Shown: positions 13,982 to 25,790 of the stretch, one piece after another | Numbering within the stretch: the stretch's first letter is position 1 | How the letters are laid out: each line of letters starts with the position of its first letter | From: Epichloe hybrida | Taxonomy: Eukaryota; Ascomycota; Sordariomycetes; Hypocreales; Clavicipitaceae | Direction of reading: 5' to 3' | Length of the DNA: 64,000 bases | Assembly: GCA_019022495.1 (NCBI GenBank) | Contig: JAFEKR010000068.1 | Span: 1-64,000 of the forward strand | Notes under the pieces: model-generated | The model's database searches: none | What the model saw: only the letters and a program-made list of their open reading frames with translations | Told to the model about the DNA's origin: nothing | Made by a program: the position numbers and the translations under genes

Positions 13982-14277
13982 TGTTGGAACAAGCATGATA
14001 TTAACAAGGGTGCGCGCCTCTGATTGGGTGGGCGCGTTGCATCGCGGACCCACATATCTGGCCCGACCGCGCCGCGATCGGAGTTGGCACATGTGGCCTC
14101 TTCGCTGATGACCCTAATTAAGGCCCCTTTTCCTATAATAAATAGCGCACCCTCTTTGCTTCTATTTAATCTCTCTTTTGCTTGCTTTAATAGACTAGAA
14201 TATATAATGATTACGTGTAATTTAGTCCACCCTAAAAACCCTACGCGTAGGTTAATAGTATCCTATAGATACTAACA
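13982..14277 (+). repeat. 5' LTR of copia A
   Basis: 296 bp, TGTTGGAACAAG to CTAACA. The first 130 bp is a GC-rich block that kept its CpG sites. An open frame of 83 codons (14,024-14,275) runs through most of it. Compared with the 3' LTR, differences are mutual C-to-T or G-to-A changes, so each copy was mutated independently. Confidence 0.9.
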
Positions 14278-17200
14278 CTAATTAGTGGTTATCTCTATAA
14301 ATACCATAGATTAGTAAGGTTTATAGAAGAGGCATTAGTATTAAGGACTTGCCTTATAAAAGAGAAAGTGCTACTCTAAGATACTAAATATGCTAAGGAA
14401 GAAGTATATTCTAGCTTTCCTTTTACCTTAAGTAACTACAACTAGCTCTATGCTAAATCTAAGCTTATTAACTTGATTAAGGCCTGGTTAGTAACTAACC
14501 TAACCTATCTTTATTTATTTAATTAGCGCGTCCATTACGCAAATAAACCCTTAGAAGCGTGTTTATTAAACGATTAAGGCCTAGTTAGTAACTAACCTAA
14601 CCTATCCTTAATTATTTAATTAAACCTACTAAGGGGCGAAGACAATAGCTTTACTTATAATCCTTTAGACTTCTATTAATTCTCTATTTCCCTTACCCCC
14701 CTATTTACTACTAATATTATAGTAGAACATTAAGATTAACCAGAGGGATCTAGAGCCTAAGATATTCCCTTTAATTATAAACGCACCTTCCCCCCTAAGG
14801 ATACTAGAAGAGAAGCTAATCTATAAGTTATATCTTACCTCCTTAACTATATATCCCCTAATTTACACTAATATATCACGTAATAAGCACTAGAGAATAA
14901 GGAATTATTTAATCTTAAAGTAAACACCACCCCTAAAGAACTCATAGCCTAGATTCTTATTAAGAAAGTAACCTATAAATATAAGAACCTATACCTATAA
15001 ACCCTATCTACTATCTTTAGTAATAACTTTAGAGGATAGAAATAAGAAATATTCTAAGTAGTAAATCCTAAAGCTATAAAGAGTCTTTAAGACTTTCTCT
15101 TCTTTAGTAGCGTCTACATAGACTTATAGAGTTACTATAAGATAATAGTCTTACTTAAAGATATTATTAACTACAATAGATTCTATAATTAGAAAGAAGA
15201 AGAAATATAGGAAGTTACTAGGAAGTATTCCCCCTTTAAGAGGCAAATAGCAGAGAAAGACTTCTATAAAGACCTCCTTCCTATTAGTATCCCTTCTTTT
15301 AGAGATTAACCAAAGTAACTAATCGCTCTATGTTATTCCTAATCCCCTTAACTACCGTAATTACTCCTATTCTATTCCTAGATTCTATTATACCAATCCC
15401 TAAGCATACTAAGTGTGAGGCAAAGGCGTAATAGCAGAGGTAATCCCCTTATTACAAGCCCTTAACCACAACCCTAGACCCCCCTTATTTCCCCTCCTAT
15501 AATAAGGCACCATAATCCCCCTCCGCAATCTAGGACTATAGCACCTCTTCTATAAGATTTAATTATCCCTATTTCCCCTTAGGAGATAGGCTAACCCTTA
15601 TTAAAGTAATTACTTAATCTTAACAAATTCTATAGTAATAAGAGTATTAAGTATAGCGCTAGGGAGTATAATATTCTTAATATTAAGCTCTTAACCTATT
15701 AAAGGAAGTGTAAGATACTAGGAATTACATAAGAATAGTTAGGCTATAGTTTCAAGTTTATACTAAAAGGAAGACCTCTATAGTACTTCTTAGAGAACCT
15801 TTTAGGCTAAGGAGACCCCTAAGATCTCCTAACTCTTATCCGTAGGATTAGGCAGAAGTTTAAGATGGATAATATGTATTAAAAAAACCATCTATTATAG
15901 GGAAGATTACAACTGCTTACGATTATCTAAGAGAACCCTAGTAAATTAAAGATTAAGTGCTTTAAAGACTTTATAATAAAGCTTTTAAATCTCTAAAGGG
16001 CAAATCCTTATAGATCCTAGTTAGAATTAGACCTCCGTAGTTAGATTCTAAATGCTTGCAAAGGAATCCTAGAATATAGGGCCTGCATTATTAATCCTCC
16101 CGTTAACCTCTAATGCTTTTATGAACGGATAAGGATATTAATTAGCAAATCTAAAGCTTTAATTAATTAGTAGTAGTTCCCTACAGAAGCTAGCACTAAG
16201 GAACACTTTTAGACTAACTATAAGTATAACAGAAGAGATAAGGAAGCCTAGTATAGTTAATTTTCATTAAAGAGCAAGCCTTAATGCTTAAAAAAGTGTT
16301 ATATATATGGCAAAGAAGGTTATTAGTTAACCAAACACTTAGATAAGGACTAGAAGAAGGCATTCTAATGATTTAAGAATTACTCTTGCACGGACTTAAT
16401 AGCTTCTTTATATAATGCGTTCCTAACATAGTATAAAGGCAATAATAATCCCGAATTAGCTAAGAACAATAATATTAACTAATATCTAATAGAACTCGGT
16501 TTTGGCAAAGAAGATAGCAATAGCTAAGTGCCTACGAGCTTCTTTACATACAGGACCACCTATAATAGCTATGTGACCACTAAGATTCTTATAAGTAAAG
16601 TAATGACTTATGCTCTAGTTAAGAAGAATCTATTTGATTTTCAGGAACTAGATAAGGCACTAAGCGCATTTACACTTAAAGGACAATATTCATCTAGAAC
16701 CTTTAAAGGTATTATGGCTAACACAAGTGCTACAGGATGTTTATTAGCAAGCTACCCTTAATTCTTGGCTTTACAAAGTGTAATACTAACTGTTACACTT
16801 AATAAGTTAGATACTAGGAAAATAAAGATTAAATTTAGCCCTGGAGAACTAATTAAGGCACTTAGATTAATTAAAGTGCTAACTCTATTTGGAATTATCC
16901 TCTTTTAGGTAATCCTTACGAACACTCCCTTTCTCTTATGCCTTAATAATATGACCTGCCTAAAGATTGATTTCTATATATTAGAGAATGTTCTATAGTA
17001 AGGGAATATTAAGGTTCCTATTATGTGCAAATGGGGGTATGTGTGAATGCTTCTTAACAAAGAAGAAAGTGTTGCTTAGAGTTATCTCACAGAGATTAAG
17101 CTCCGCTAATTACATTAATGCTTTAGACACCCTTTAGTTTAATATCTTTATAATTTACTATGTAAATTAGGGTATAAGGTTAAGTTTAAAGCTATTAAGA

Positions 17201-20061
17201 AACTAACTAAGGTTTGCTAGCAGTGCTAATTACACGTGGATAGCCTATATTAGTTTAAATTCACTCTTTGGGATAAATGTGCCTATAATTACGAAATTAT
17301 TGTGGATATTATGTATCTTAATAGTAACCACCCTGTTCTATAAGTCATTAATATAGCTACATCCTTTAATACAGCTAGATTCGTTAAAGATATCTTTATA
17401 AAGACCACATAGGAAGCACTCTATCTTTACTAAATTAATGTCTATCTAGGCCCCCTAGATTTAATTGTTATAGATACTGGAATAACCTTTAGAGGTAAGG
17501 AATTCAAGCAGCTTGCGTTATTAATAGCGATTAAGATTAAAGATATCCCTATTAAGGCTTACTATAGTATTAGTAAGGTTAAGCAATATTACAGGCCGCT
17601 CCGAAGAGCCTATGATATTATCCGACGGGAATGCCTAATAACGCTAGAGCCTATGGTATTATAAATAGTAGTTAAAGCTATGAATAACACCGTAGGATTA
17701 AATAGTCTTATGCTAATAGTCCTTATTTTCGGCGCGTATCCTTGTATAGTTAAGGAATTGCCTCTATCACTAGATATCATATAGCAAGCCCTTGCAATCT
17801 AACTGGCGATAAAGGAAGTTAAGTGTATTTATACCTAGCGGAAAGTTAGTGATGCCCTTGCTATAAGGAACGGTCCTAATACCTTTACAACCGTTAGCCT
17901 CCTACTAGGATTGCTTGTATGCATGTGGCGTAAAGGTAAGGGATAGGTAGGCCCCTATAAACTATTAGCTATAAAGGGCGAGACCTACACTCTTAAGCTC
18001 CCTTAAGGCCCTAAGGCCTTTAGATTAATGTTTATTAGGCCTTTTTATGAAGATCCTAATGAAGAGAGACCTCCTAAGAGCGTAGATGACTAAGACGCCT
18101 CCCTATAGCCTATGGCCACCCCTCCTGCTAATCCCCTAAGGCGAGGACCTAGAAGACCTTAGAAGAACCCCCTTGTTATTATATCTGATGTTAATTATGT
18201 AGATTAAATAAAAGATAAGACTAATATCTTTCTATTAGCTAAGGAAAGCTCTGACCTTAAGCTTGTAATCTGATTATGTAAGGAAGGAATTATTAAGACC
18301 CCTAGTGAACCCTTTAAGCTGTTTACTAAAGCTAAGATTAATTCTCTAATCAAACAAGGCATATTTAAATTTATTAAGTATGATAAAAGAGAGTATAGTA
18401 GAGTTTGAATTTTTAATTCCTGTATTATTAACGAGGTAAAGGGCAAGATAATAGATCTATATAAGAAGTTAAGGCTTGTAATCTAAGGTTATAGCAATAA
18501 GAAGAAGCTAGCGATCCTTACACAGGCCCTAATAATCTAGCGAGCTAGCTAGCGATTGATCCTTGCGATAGCACCTGTGTTATTATTACTAGGCCTTATC
18601 CTCTGGCTTTACGATATTACATAGGCCTATGTGTAAGCACGAACGCTTCTTAGTTATATAATCCTAGCCCGAATCCCTATCTAAATCCATCACCTATACC
18701 CTATAGGTATAATAATGCAAGTGATTAAGCCTTTATATAGTATTACAGAAGCCAGTACCTACTAGTAGGTAACGTATTATTATTACTATAGAGAAATGCT
18801 CTAGATAATAACCTCTACGTTTAACCTGTGCCTGCTTATGATAACAAAGGAGAACCTAACCTTCGCGTGTATAAGGATGTAGACTAATGATATAATTAGA
18901 CTATCTAACCGCGAGTTCTCTTAATAAGAGAAAGATTAATTAAAAGCTACTTCTTTTGCTGCTAAGCCAAAGTAAATCCTTTCCATAGGGAACCCACTAA
19001 CCTTTAATAGTAGTATTATTACTCTTAAAAATAATATAATTACGCTAAGGTAGGAGGGCTAGAGTAGAAAGCTTTAGTTAATCCCGCTAACTAATTTAAA
19101 ACAGGCATATATAGAATAACAAGCTTAAGGCGCGTACATTGCCTCGATCTGCTAACCTAAAGCTTGCTTTAACCTCTCTATTGCTATATAACACTAAAAG
19201 CTATTACCTTAAGATATAAAGAGCCTAAACTAACGGATTCAATAGTAAATTAATAATCTAAGCTAAGGATTAAGGTTTATACTATTTAATCTTAAAAAGG
19301 CAAAGCTTTTTATATTTATAAATAGATTATTTGCTAATAACTAGGACCTTACTTCCTAGCTAGGCTACGTGCTTATCCTAGCTAGTAAAGTCTAAGAGGA
19401 AAGCACCTTTATAATCTAAGGTAATATTATACACTATAGCTCTACTAAGAGTAAAAGAGTTACAAGAAGTATGCTTACCTCTGAGATCTATGGTATGGTT
19501 GCTAGTGCTAATATAGCTTACGTGGTCTTAATAATGCTTAGGTTAATTACTTATTAATTAAACCTCCCTATGATTCCTGTTATTATTTATACTAATTTAT
19601 ACTCTTTATATAAATGCCTTATTAAGCTTAGTACCACAAAGGAGAAGCGTCTTATAATTAATATTATAGCCCTTTGTTAATTATATAAGCGATGAGAGAT
19701 CTACAAGATTAGATAGATTAATAGGAATAATAACCTTGCTAATGTATTTACAAAGGCATTGCTAAATAAGGTATTTAAGAGGTTTATTACGAGTAACAAG
19801 GCGACTATTAGGATGGAAGGGTGGGTTACGTAACCGTAATGTTTATGTTAATCTAACGAGATTAAAGGTGTTAAGAATTAGGCTTACTTATCCTTATACA
19901 GGCTTATAGATTAGATTTTATCGTTTATTATACCCCTTCCCCTTACCCTTTTCTTATAATGTTATTTATGATTATTTAATCTTATTTGTTCCTTAATTCC
20001 TATTTACTTCTCTTGTTAATATTATGCGTTAATAATCGTGTTAAAAAGAGAGAGTTTCTAG

Positions 20062-20357
20062 TGTTAGAATAAGTATAATATTAACAAGGGTGCGCGCCTC
20101 TGATTAGGTAGGCGCGTTATATCGCGGACCTATATGTCTGGCCTGACCGCGCCGCGATCGGAGTTAGCACATGTGGCCTCTTCGCTAATGACCCCGATTA
20201 AGGCCCCTTTTCCTATAATAAATAGCGTACCCTCTTTACTTCTATTTAATCCCTCTTTTGCTTGCTTTAATAGACTAGAATATATGATAATTACGTGTAA
20301 TTTAGTCTACCCCGAAAACCCTACGCGTAGGTCAATGGTATCCTGTAGATACTAACA
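20062..20357 (+). repeat. 3' LTR of copia A
   Basis: 296 bp, TGTTAGAATAAG to CTAACA, collinear with 13,982-14,277. It is followed by the target duplicate CTAAC and then by resumed gypsy C2 sequence. The LTR-internal open frame is present here too (73 codons from 20,134). Confidence 0.9.
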
Positions 20358-22460
20358 CTAACCTTAAACTATTTATAGGGGACCTATCTAGTGTAAAAGA
20401 TATATCCTTACTATAAGATAATATTATAGATAATAAGCAGGAGTTTAAAGTTAAAAGAATTATATTATATTATTATAATAGGAGATATTAGAAATACCTA
20501 GTTAAATAGAAGGGCTATAATACTTTAGAGAATTCTTAGGTAAAAAAAAGAGATTTTATTATAATAGATATTATTAAGAATTATAAGTAATAACTAAGTA
20601 GTTAGTTCATGGATATAGAGGTGTATTTAATAGAGTTTAAGTACTAGTAGTAATATATAAAAAAAAATCCAGATAATTTCTTAGATAACCTAACTTATAG
20701 CTACTTTATACTAATTACTTTATTAATATATTACCTACTAGGCCCTTAGTAGTCTTACTAGTAATAATAGGGGCAGAGAATTTATCCTTATTATTAGAAG
20801 AATCCCCCTCTCTATACACATATATACAAAGCTTACTAGGGAGGTCTAGTAGCCTAATATAAGTAGGAAGCGTAAATATATTAGTAGTAAGCTACTAGTA
20901 AGTTAGTAAAGCTATAAGCTAGAGTATAAGAAGTATATATAAATAGAAGATTCTATATAATAAAATATAAACTATTAGAAATATTAATCTAGACTTCTAG
21001 ATTAATAGTATTATTAAGTAGTAATATAGTAACTTATTTATTAGTATTAGCCTTATATATAACTTCTACTATAAGCTATACTTACCTTACTTACCTATGT
21101 TTATTAGTATTTTTAGTAATTAGGAGTGTATTATAAAGTTTATATTTTATATATATTAGATACTAGTAGTATATTAGTAGTAACTAAGTTATAGAAATAA
21201 GAGATATATATATTATTAAGAAAGTATAGATTATTATTAGGATTACTATAAGTATTAATACACTTAAAGAGTATAAAGTATAACTAAGTAAACTAAGTAA
21301 TATACTAGTAGTATATTAGTATATATATTAGTAGTAGGAAAGGGAGGATAAACCCTAGCGTAGTCCTTATTATTATATATATAATAAGCATATTTTATTA
21401 AGTTATTTATATAAGTTAGGAGTAATATATAGTAAGATAGTAGTAAAGTTATACTTAGAGAATTAGTATATTAGGTTAGGATAGATTTACCCTTAATAAT
21501 ATATTATAGCTTTATATTATTACTATCTTTAGATATAATAGCCTATATTATAACTTACTATATATAGTAAATATAAGGAATTTTTATTTTACTAGTACTA
21601 CTAGCTATAAGTTAGTAAGGTAAGCACTAGGGGGACCTAGATATTATATTTATATAGAAATTTTAGAAGCTAAATATTTCTTACTAAAAGACTTTAAAGG
21701 GGATATTATAGGAGTTTTTAAAATAAAAGAAGATAGTAGTAATAAAGTAGTTACTTATATTAAAGATATTATTAACTACTAGTAAGTTAGTAGTAATATA
21801 CTATAAGAAACTTATAGGTAAAAGGTAAGCTACTAATATTTTAGTATTTAAGAGAATTTAGATATTTTAGATAAGGATAAATATAGATAATAAAGTAATA
21901 CTATAGGATATTAGTAATTACTATAAAAGAAGCTATAAAGCTACTAGCTTATAGGTAAGGGTAACTTATAATACTAAGGGAGAATATAAAGGGAAGAAAA
22001 GTATATAAAAATAAGGGAAAGTAAGCCTTTTTTATATTAGCCCTAGACCCCTAAGTAATTTACGTGCTATATATAGCTAATCTAGGAATTATAATATTTA
22101 TAGTTATAGCTACTACTAGTAAATACATACACTAGCTATAAACTCCTAGTGAGATTAATATAATATTCCTAATATTAGATAAGAAGTTATTTATTTTAAA
22201 TAGTGTGCGTTACCCTATCTATTTAACCTAATTATAAAACTTAATATAAGTAGTTTACTTACTTAGTACTAATAACTTATTAGATAAAGGTATATATATT
22301 AAAGGTAATAAAGTAGTAAGTATATAGCTATCTATAATCTAGATATTATAAGAAGGATTACCTAGGTCCTAATAATATTTACCTTATTATTTAAAGTAAA
22401 TATAATACTATACACTAATAGTATAGCTAGTAATATAAATATTACTATAGGTTATATATA

Positions 22461-23650
22461 CTACACAGCGGATTAGACACGGAACCGAGCCGCAACAGAG
22501 GCGATTGTTACCTGGTGGCATTAATAGTTCCGAACCTAACAGTCGAAACACGCGTTAGTAGCCGCCCCTATCTAGCAAGTTAGCCTTATTACTAAGCTAG
22601 AGTAGGGCTAACTTACTAATAATAAGATAGCACTAATACCTAAGGTCCTAAATTAAATAAGACTCGTAGGACATGTATTAGACTTCTCTTAGTATACTAA
22701 GCTAAGGCAAATTAGTAGCAGACTAGGCCTAGAATAAAGGTAAATATAACTTATAGATAGACCCTTTTCTATTACTTACGTGTATTACTTCTTAGTTATA
22801 AACTTCCTTAGGAAGTCCTTATACTTATAGGATTCCTAGGCGGATTAAAGCTAGATAAGTAGTAATACTAAAGTACTTATAGCTTCTAGCGCTATTATAC
22901 TAGATTTATTCTAAATCTATAGTAAATGTTAGTAAATAACCTAATCCTAGCCTAGGATAGCCTTAAATAGCTAGAAAGAAAAGAAAAACCTATAGGAAGT
23001 TTAATATAAAGAGAAGAAAGAGACTAAGACCCTAGGGGGAGGAGAGCTCTTTTTTATACTTATAGAGAGGAGGGGGGGGAATAATTTAAATAACTTACTT
23101 AAAAACAAAATATAATATAATTAACAAATCTAATAATATATAAGTAATCTTAACCTAGGACTATACTAGTCTAGGGCTATAACTACCCTCCCCTTATACT
23201 AATTAAATAAAACTAGGTACTTAGACTTTACTAAATATATAAGGTAAAGGTAAGCTAGAGATAGCTAAAAAGTAAGGCTATAAAAGAGTTAGTATAAAAG
23301 TAAATAAGAAGTAAATTAACGCTATAAATCTAGATTTACTTTACCCTAGCCTAAAGTAAAGAGACTTAGGATAAATATATTATTACACTAGAATATAACT
23401 AGAAGGGGCTTATTTTATATATTTTTCCTTTCTTTTTTCTTTTTAATAGAATAAGGCTAGTGTAAGCTAGTAACAAACACCTATAATAGGAAACATACTA
23501 AGCGGCGCAGACCTATGATAGGGCTAGCGCTAGCCTGTACATAGATATAAGGGGGTTTTTCTTCCTAGTATAGGGTTTTCCCTTTTAACTTAGTAGTAGG
23601 AGTACTAGTAATAGCCATCTATAGAGCTAACTAGCGTAGATAATATATAT
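22461..23650. mobile_element. Unclassified 1,190-bp insertion in gypsy C2 with 14-bp flanking repeats
   Basis: Gypsy C1 and C2 align continuously on both sides of this block, so it is an insertion. It is bounded by identical 14-bp direct repeats ATAGGTTATATATA (22,447-22,460 and 23,651-23,664), where C1 has a single related copy near 866-879. The first 110 bp is GC-richer (contains GGATTAGACACGGAACCGAG); the rest is AT-rich with poly-purine runs near 23,030-23,080. No LTR, terminal inverted repeat or coding frame was seen. The long duplication favours a non-LTR retroposon, but the family is not recognised. Confidence 0.62.
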
Positions 23651-23734
23651 ATAGGTTATATATAGTAAATATATACTAGCTAAGTAGCTCTTTATAATTA
23701 AGAATAATTATATATTAGGGGGGTAGTATATTAT

Positions 23735-24001
23735 TATTAGGAGTATGGAGGCTAGGGAGTTATAGATAGGATAGTTATATAATAAAGCCCTTAGGTAAGC
23801 CTTAGCCTATATAAATAACTAAGTAGCTACTAGATAGCTATATGTATATAGTAAGGTATTTAGATAAGGACTGCCTATAAGAGATATAGAAGGTTAGAGT
23901 TTAAGACCTTTATATACCTACCCCTAAGTAATAGCTCTCTAGCTATAACTAAGAACCTCAGCCTTCACTCCGTTTATATCTCTCCTAACACAGTCGTGAC
24001 A
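23735..24001 (+). repeat. 3' LTR of gypsy C2
   Basis: 267 bp, inverted relative to the C1 LTRs, ending ...CACAGTCGTGACA at 24,001. This is the right edge of the RIPed nest; base composition changes to unmutated DNA shortly after. Confidence 0.87.
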
Positions 24002-24187
24002 GAAAATCCTTGTTTACACTTTTTGTTCCCCTCCTTCCCCTCCTTCTTATTTTAAAGATATAGCCTGCCTTTGGCCATGTTTATAGGATGAGGATCAAGA
24101 TTTTCATTGCATTTTTTGACGGAGGACGATGGGCAATGGCTAGAGCATTGTAGGGTTCTGTTACGTGCTGGCTTTGCACGTTGTTAG

Positions 24188-24220
24188 GTTAAATCCGTTA
24201 GAGGGGCTAACGAATTTAAC
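24188..24220. repeat. Imperfect inverted repeat, possible LTR-terminus relic
   Basis: Arms GTTAAATCCGTTAG and CTAACGAATTTAAC pair over 14 bp with one mismatch around the loop AGGGG. Arms of this TGTTA...TAACA style occur at LTR ends, but no partner copy was found in the window. Confidence 0.5.
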
Positions 24221-24377
24221 AGGTCGTAAGTCGTACTAAGTTTACTTATAAAAGCTACTATTAGGTGCAGGTTATGATGTAAGAAGTAAGTTAATTCTTT
24301 ATTTACAGAGCCGAATCCGCCCTTATTAGCGTTGTACATGGCTTAGCTCGTTCTGCCACGTAATAATAAGCCCTTTT

Positions 24378-24487
24378 AAGCTATAGTAAGCGATTATGAG
24401 CTATAATAAGCTATTATAAGCTATAGTAAGCGATTATAAGCTATTATAAGCTATAGTAAGCGATTGTAAGCTATAATAAGCTATTGT
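24378..24487. repeat. 10-bp minisatellite (AAGCTATAGT type), 11 units
   Basis: Eleven consecutive 10-bp units alternate between AAGCTATAGT, AAGCGATTAT, AAGCTATAAT and AAGCTATTAT variants, with a higher-order pattern of 20-30 bp. All units share AGC at positions 2-4, apart from a first-base change in one unit. Confidence 0.85.
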
Positions 24488-25261
24488 ATTAACTATCTAT
24501 ACCTTACATTTAAGGAATCTACCTTGAAACTAGAAAAAAAGAAACAATAATACAAATAATACATGTATGATATGATATTGTAAAATTTTAGATGTATTGT
24601 ATTATGTAATGTAATGCTCTGGCAATGGCGGTGCTTCGTGAACCTCGTTCGGATCTTGCCCATCAGAGGACGTCCACGGCCCCTGTTTCGCGCGCGCCGG
24701 CATTGTCACGCAGACCGGGCCTTGCAGGGAAGAGAGCATCATTGCTGACGATGCGCTTGCTTTGATCGTGGCATGGCGTCGCTTGGGGCAGCATCACAGC
24801 CATGTTTATATGTGTGTGTGTGTGTGTGCGTGTGTATTCGTCACAACGGACAAGTCGAGATGATCAACGCAGGCGTGGACGTCAAGAGGTGTACGGTATA
24901 GATGCTGGGTAAAGCCCTGAAAAACGCAAAGTGAATCCCATGGTCGAGTTTGACCAGGAAGCCCGAGTTGCCTCACTTCACTTCGTGAACCCCCACCTGT
25001 GTACAATCGGCTCATTCCCCCGTCTGACAAAACTATCCGTGATGTGCCTGGCCAGATGGCAGATCTTCAGCTTCGACTTGGATGAACCCTTTCAGCTGAA
25101 ACGTCACGTTGCGTCGCCGTTCCTGTCCGGCACGATCATTTCGTGGCCGTCGTAGATGAGGTGAGAGGATCTTGAGTTGTTTTTATTCCCTTGACGTTCT
25201 CACTTGGCCAGCCCTATTGTCTATGTTGGCGTGCTTCATTGCTGCCTCTACTTTTCTCTGC

Positions 25262-25433
25262 TTGGATTCATGGTCTATTGTATTGAGAATCACACTACTT
25301 TCCTCTGCTTAGGTTCATGGTCTATTGTATTGTGCAACACACTACCTCGTCTACTTGGATTCATGGTCTATTGTATTGTGAATCACACTACTTGCTCTAC
25401 TTGGATTGGTAATTCTATTGCATTGTTAATCAC
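25262..25433. repeat. 46/47-bp tandem repeat upstream of the acyltransferase gene
   Basis: Three full units start at 25,262, 25,309 and 25,355, each built as TTGGATTCATGGTCTATTGT plus a tail containing AATCACACTACT. A degenerate fourth unit starts at 25,401. The array lies about 350-500 bp in front of the next gene. Confidence 0.85.
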
Positions 25434-25754
25434 AAGCGCAATCGCCCCGAGCAATACAATCGATTCGGGTTCCTTGTCTTTTCAGAAGACAATGTAAAAC
25501 GGGAGGCGAACTAGCTGTTTCCCACTTGATTAATCACGCCTTCCTTCCCTTTTTCTGTTATATTTCAAAACGCCGCTTTTCCCCTGCCAGAGAAGGGGAA
25601 AACAGCTGATAGAAGAAAGTTGCGGTGATATCCAACGAGCAAACAAACGACCGACAGAGCCTACGCCTACCGTCCGAGCGTGTTTCTTTTTGGAACGGGG
25701 GATGTCATCTTTATATTTTTGTTGCCTTTGACAGTTCATGACAAGACGAAAGAC

Positions 25755-25790
25755 ATGATCCATCGTGAATCCGGAAATCATGATTTCTGA
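25755..25790 (+). promoter_or_regulatory. Upstream ORF overlapping the acyltransferase start
   Basis: ATG at 25,755 opens an 11-codon frame ending TGA at 25,788-25,790, out of frame with and overlapping the main ATG at 25,780. If the transcript includes it, scanning ribosomes reaching the main start must leak past this one. Function is inferred from position only. Confidence 0.5.

Larger units (their letters stand above)
13982..20357 (+). mobile_element. Copia A: complete Ty1/copia LTR retrotransposon, RIP-degraded
   Basis: A 6,376-bp element with 296-bp LTRs at both ends, target duplication CTAAC (13,977-13,981 and 20,358-20,362) and a polypurine tract (AAAAAGAGAGAG) before the 3' LTR. The internal order is that of copia: gag with a degraded zinc knuckle near 16,290-16,330, protease at about 16,700-16,760, integrase at about 16,960-17,560 (residues VIDTGITFRGKEF readable), reverse transcriptase at about 18,225-18,800 and RNase H at about 19,300-19,800. 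The longest readable run (16,528-16,758) ends in protease, where the expected catalytic Asp reads Asn (GIMANTSATG), consistent with RIP. Many stops: non-autonomous. Confidence 0.9.
20358..24001 (+). mobile_element. Gypsy C2, right part with 3' LTR
   Basis: Resumes gypsy C exactly where copia A interrupted it, matching C1 (reverse complement) from about 3,000 to 804, and ends in the LTR at 23,735-24,001. The polypurine tract TTAGGGGGGTAGTA lies at 23,716-23,729, just inside that LTR. The match is broken once, at 22,461-23,650, by a separate insertion. No coding capacity remains. Its own target duplicate cannot be checked because the 5' LTR is outside the window. Confidence 0.83.
24002..25754. 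other. Intergenic transition from repeat nest to gene island
   Basis: No convincing gene. It holds an imperfect 14-bp inverted repeat with a 5-nt loop (24,188-24,220), a 10-bp minisatellite (24,378-24,487), a TG microsatellite (about 24,810-24,834), and a 46/47-bp tandem repeat (25,262-25,433) in the presumed promoter of the acyltransferase gene. The open frames here are short and lack conserved features. Confidence 0.6.

Noticed and set aside
14024..14275. 83-codon frame in the copia A 5' LTR as a possible small gene
   Set aside because: It is contained in a repeat that occurs four times and is better explained as LTR sequence; noted only for its part in the PPR fusion.
18204..18446. 80-codon minus-strand frame inside copia A, and 56,194-56,436 in copia B
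   Set aside because: AT-rich shadows opposite RT/RNase H relics, rich in Leu/Ile/Ser as expected of RIPed DNA.
24378..24487. CRISPR-like array
   Set aside because: Contiguous 10-bp units without spacers in a eukaryotic genome; it is a minisatellite.
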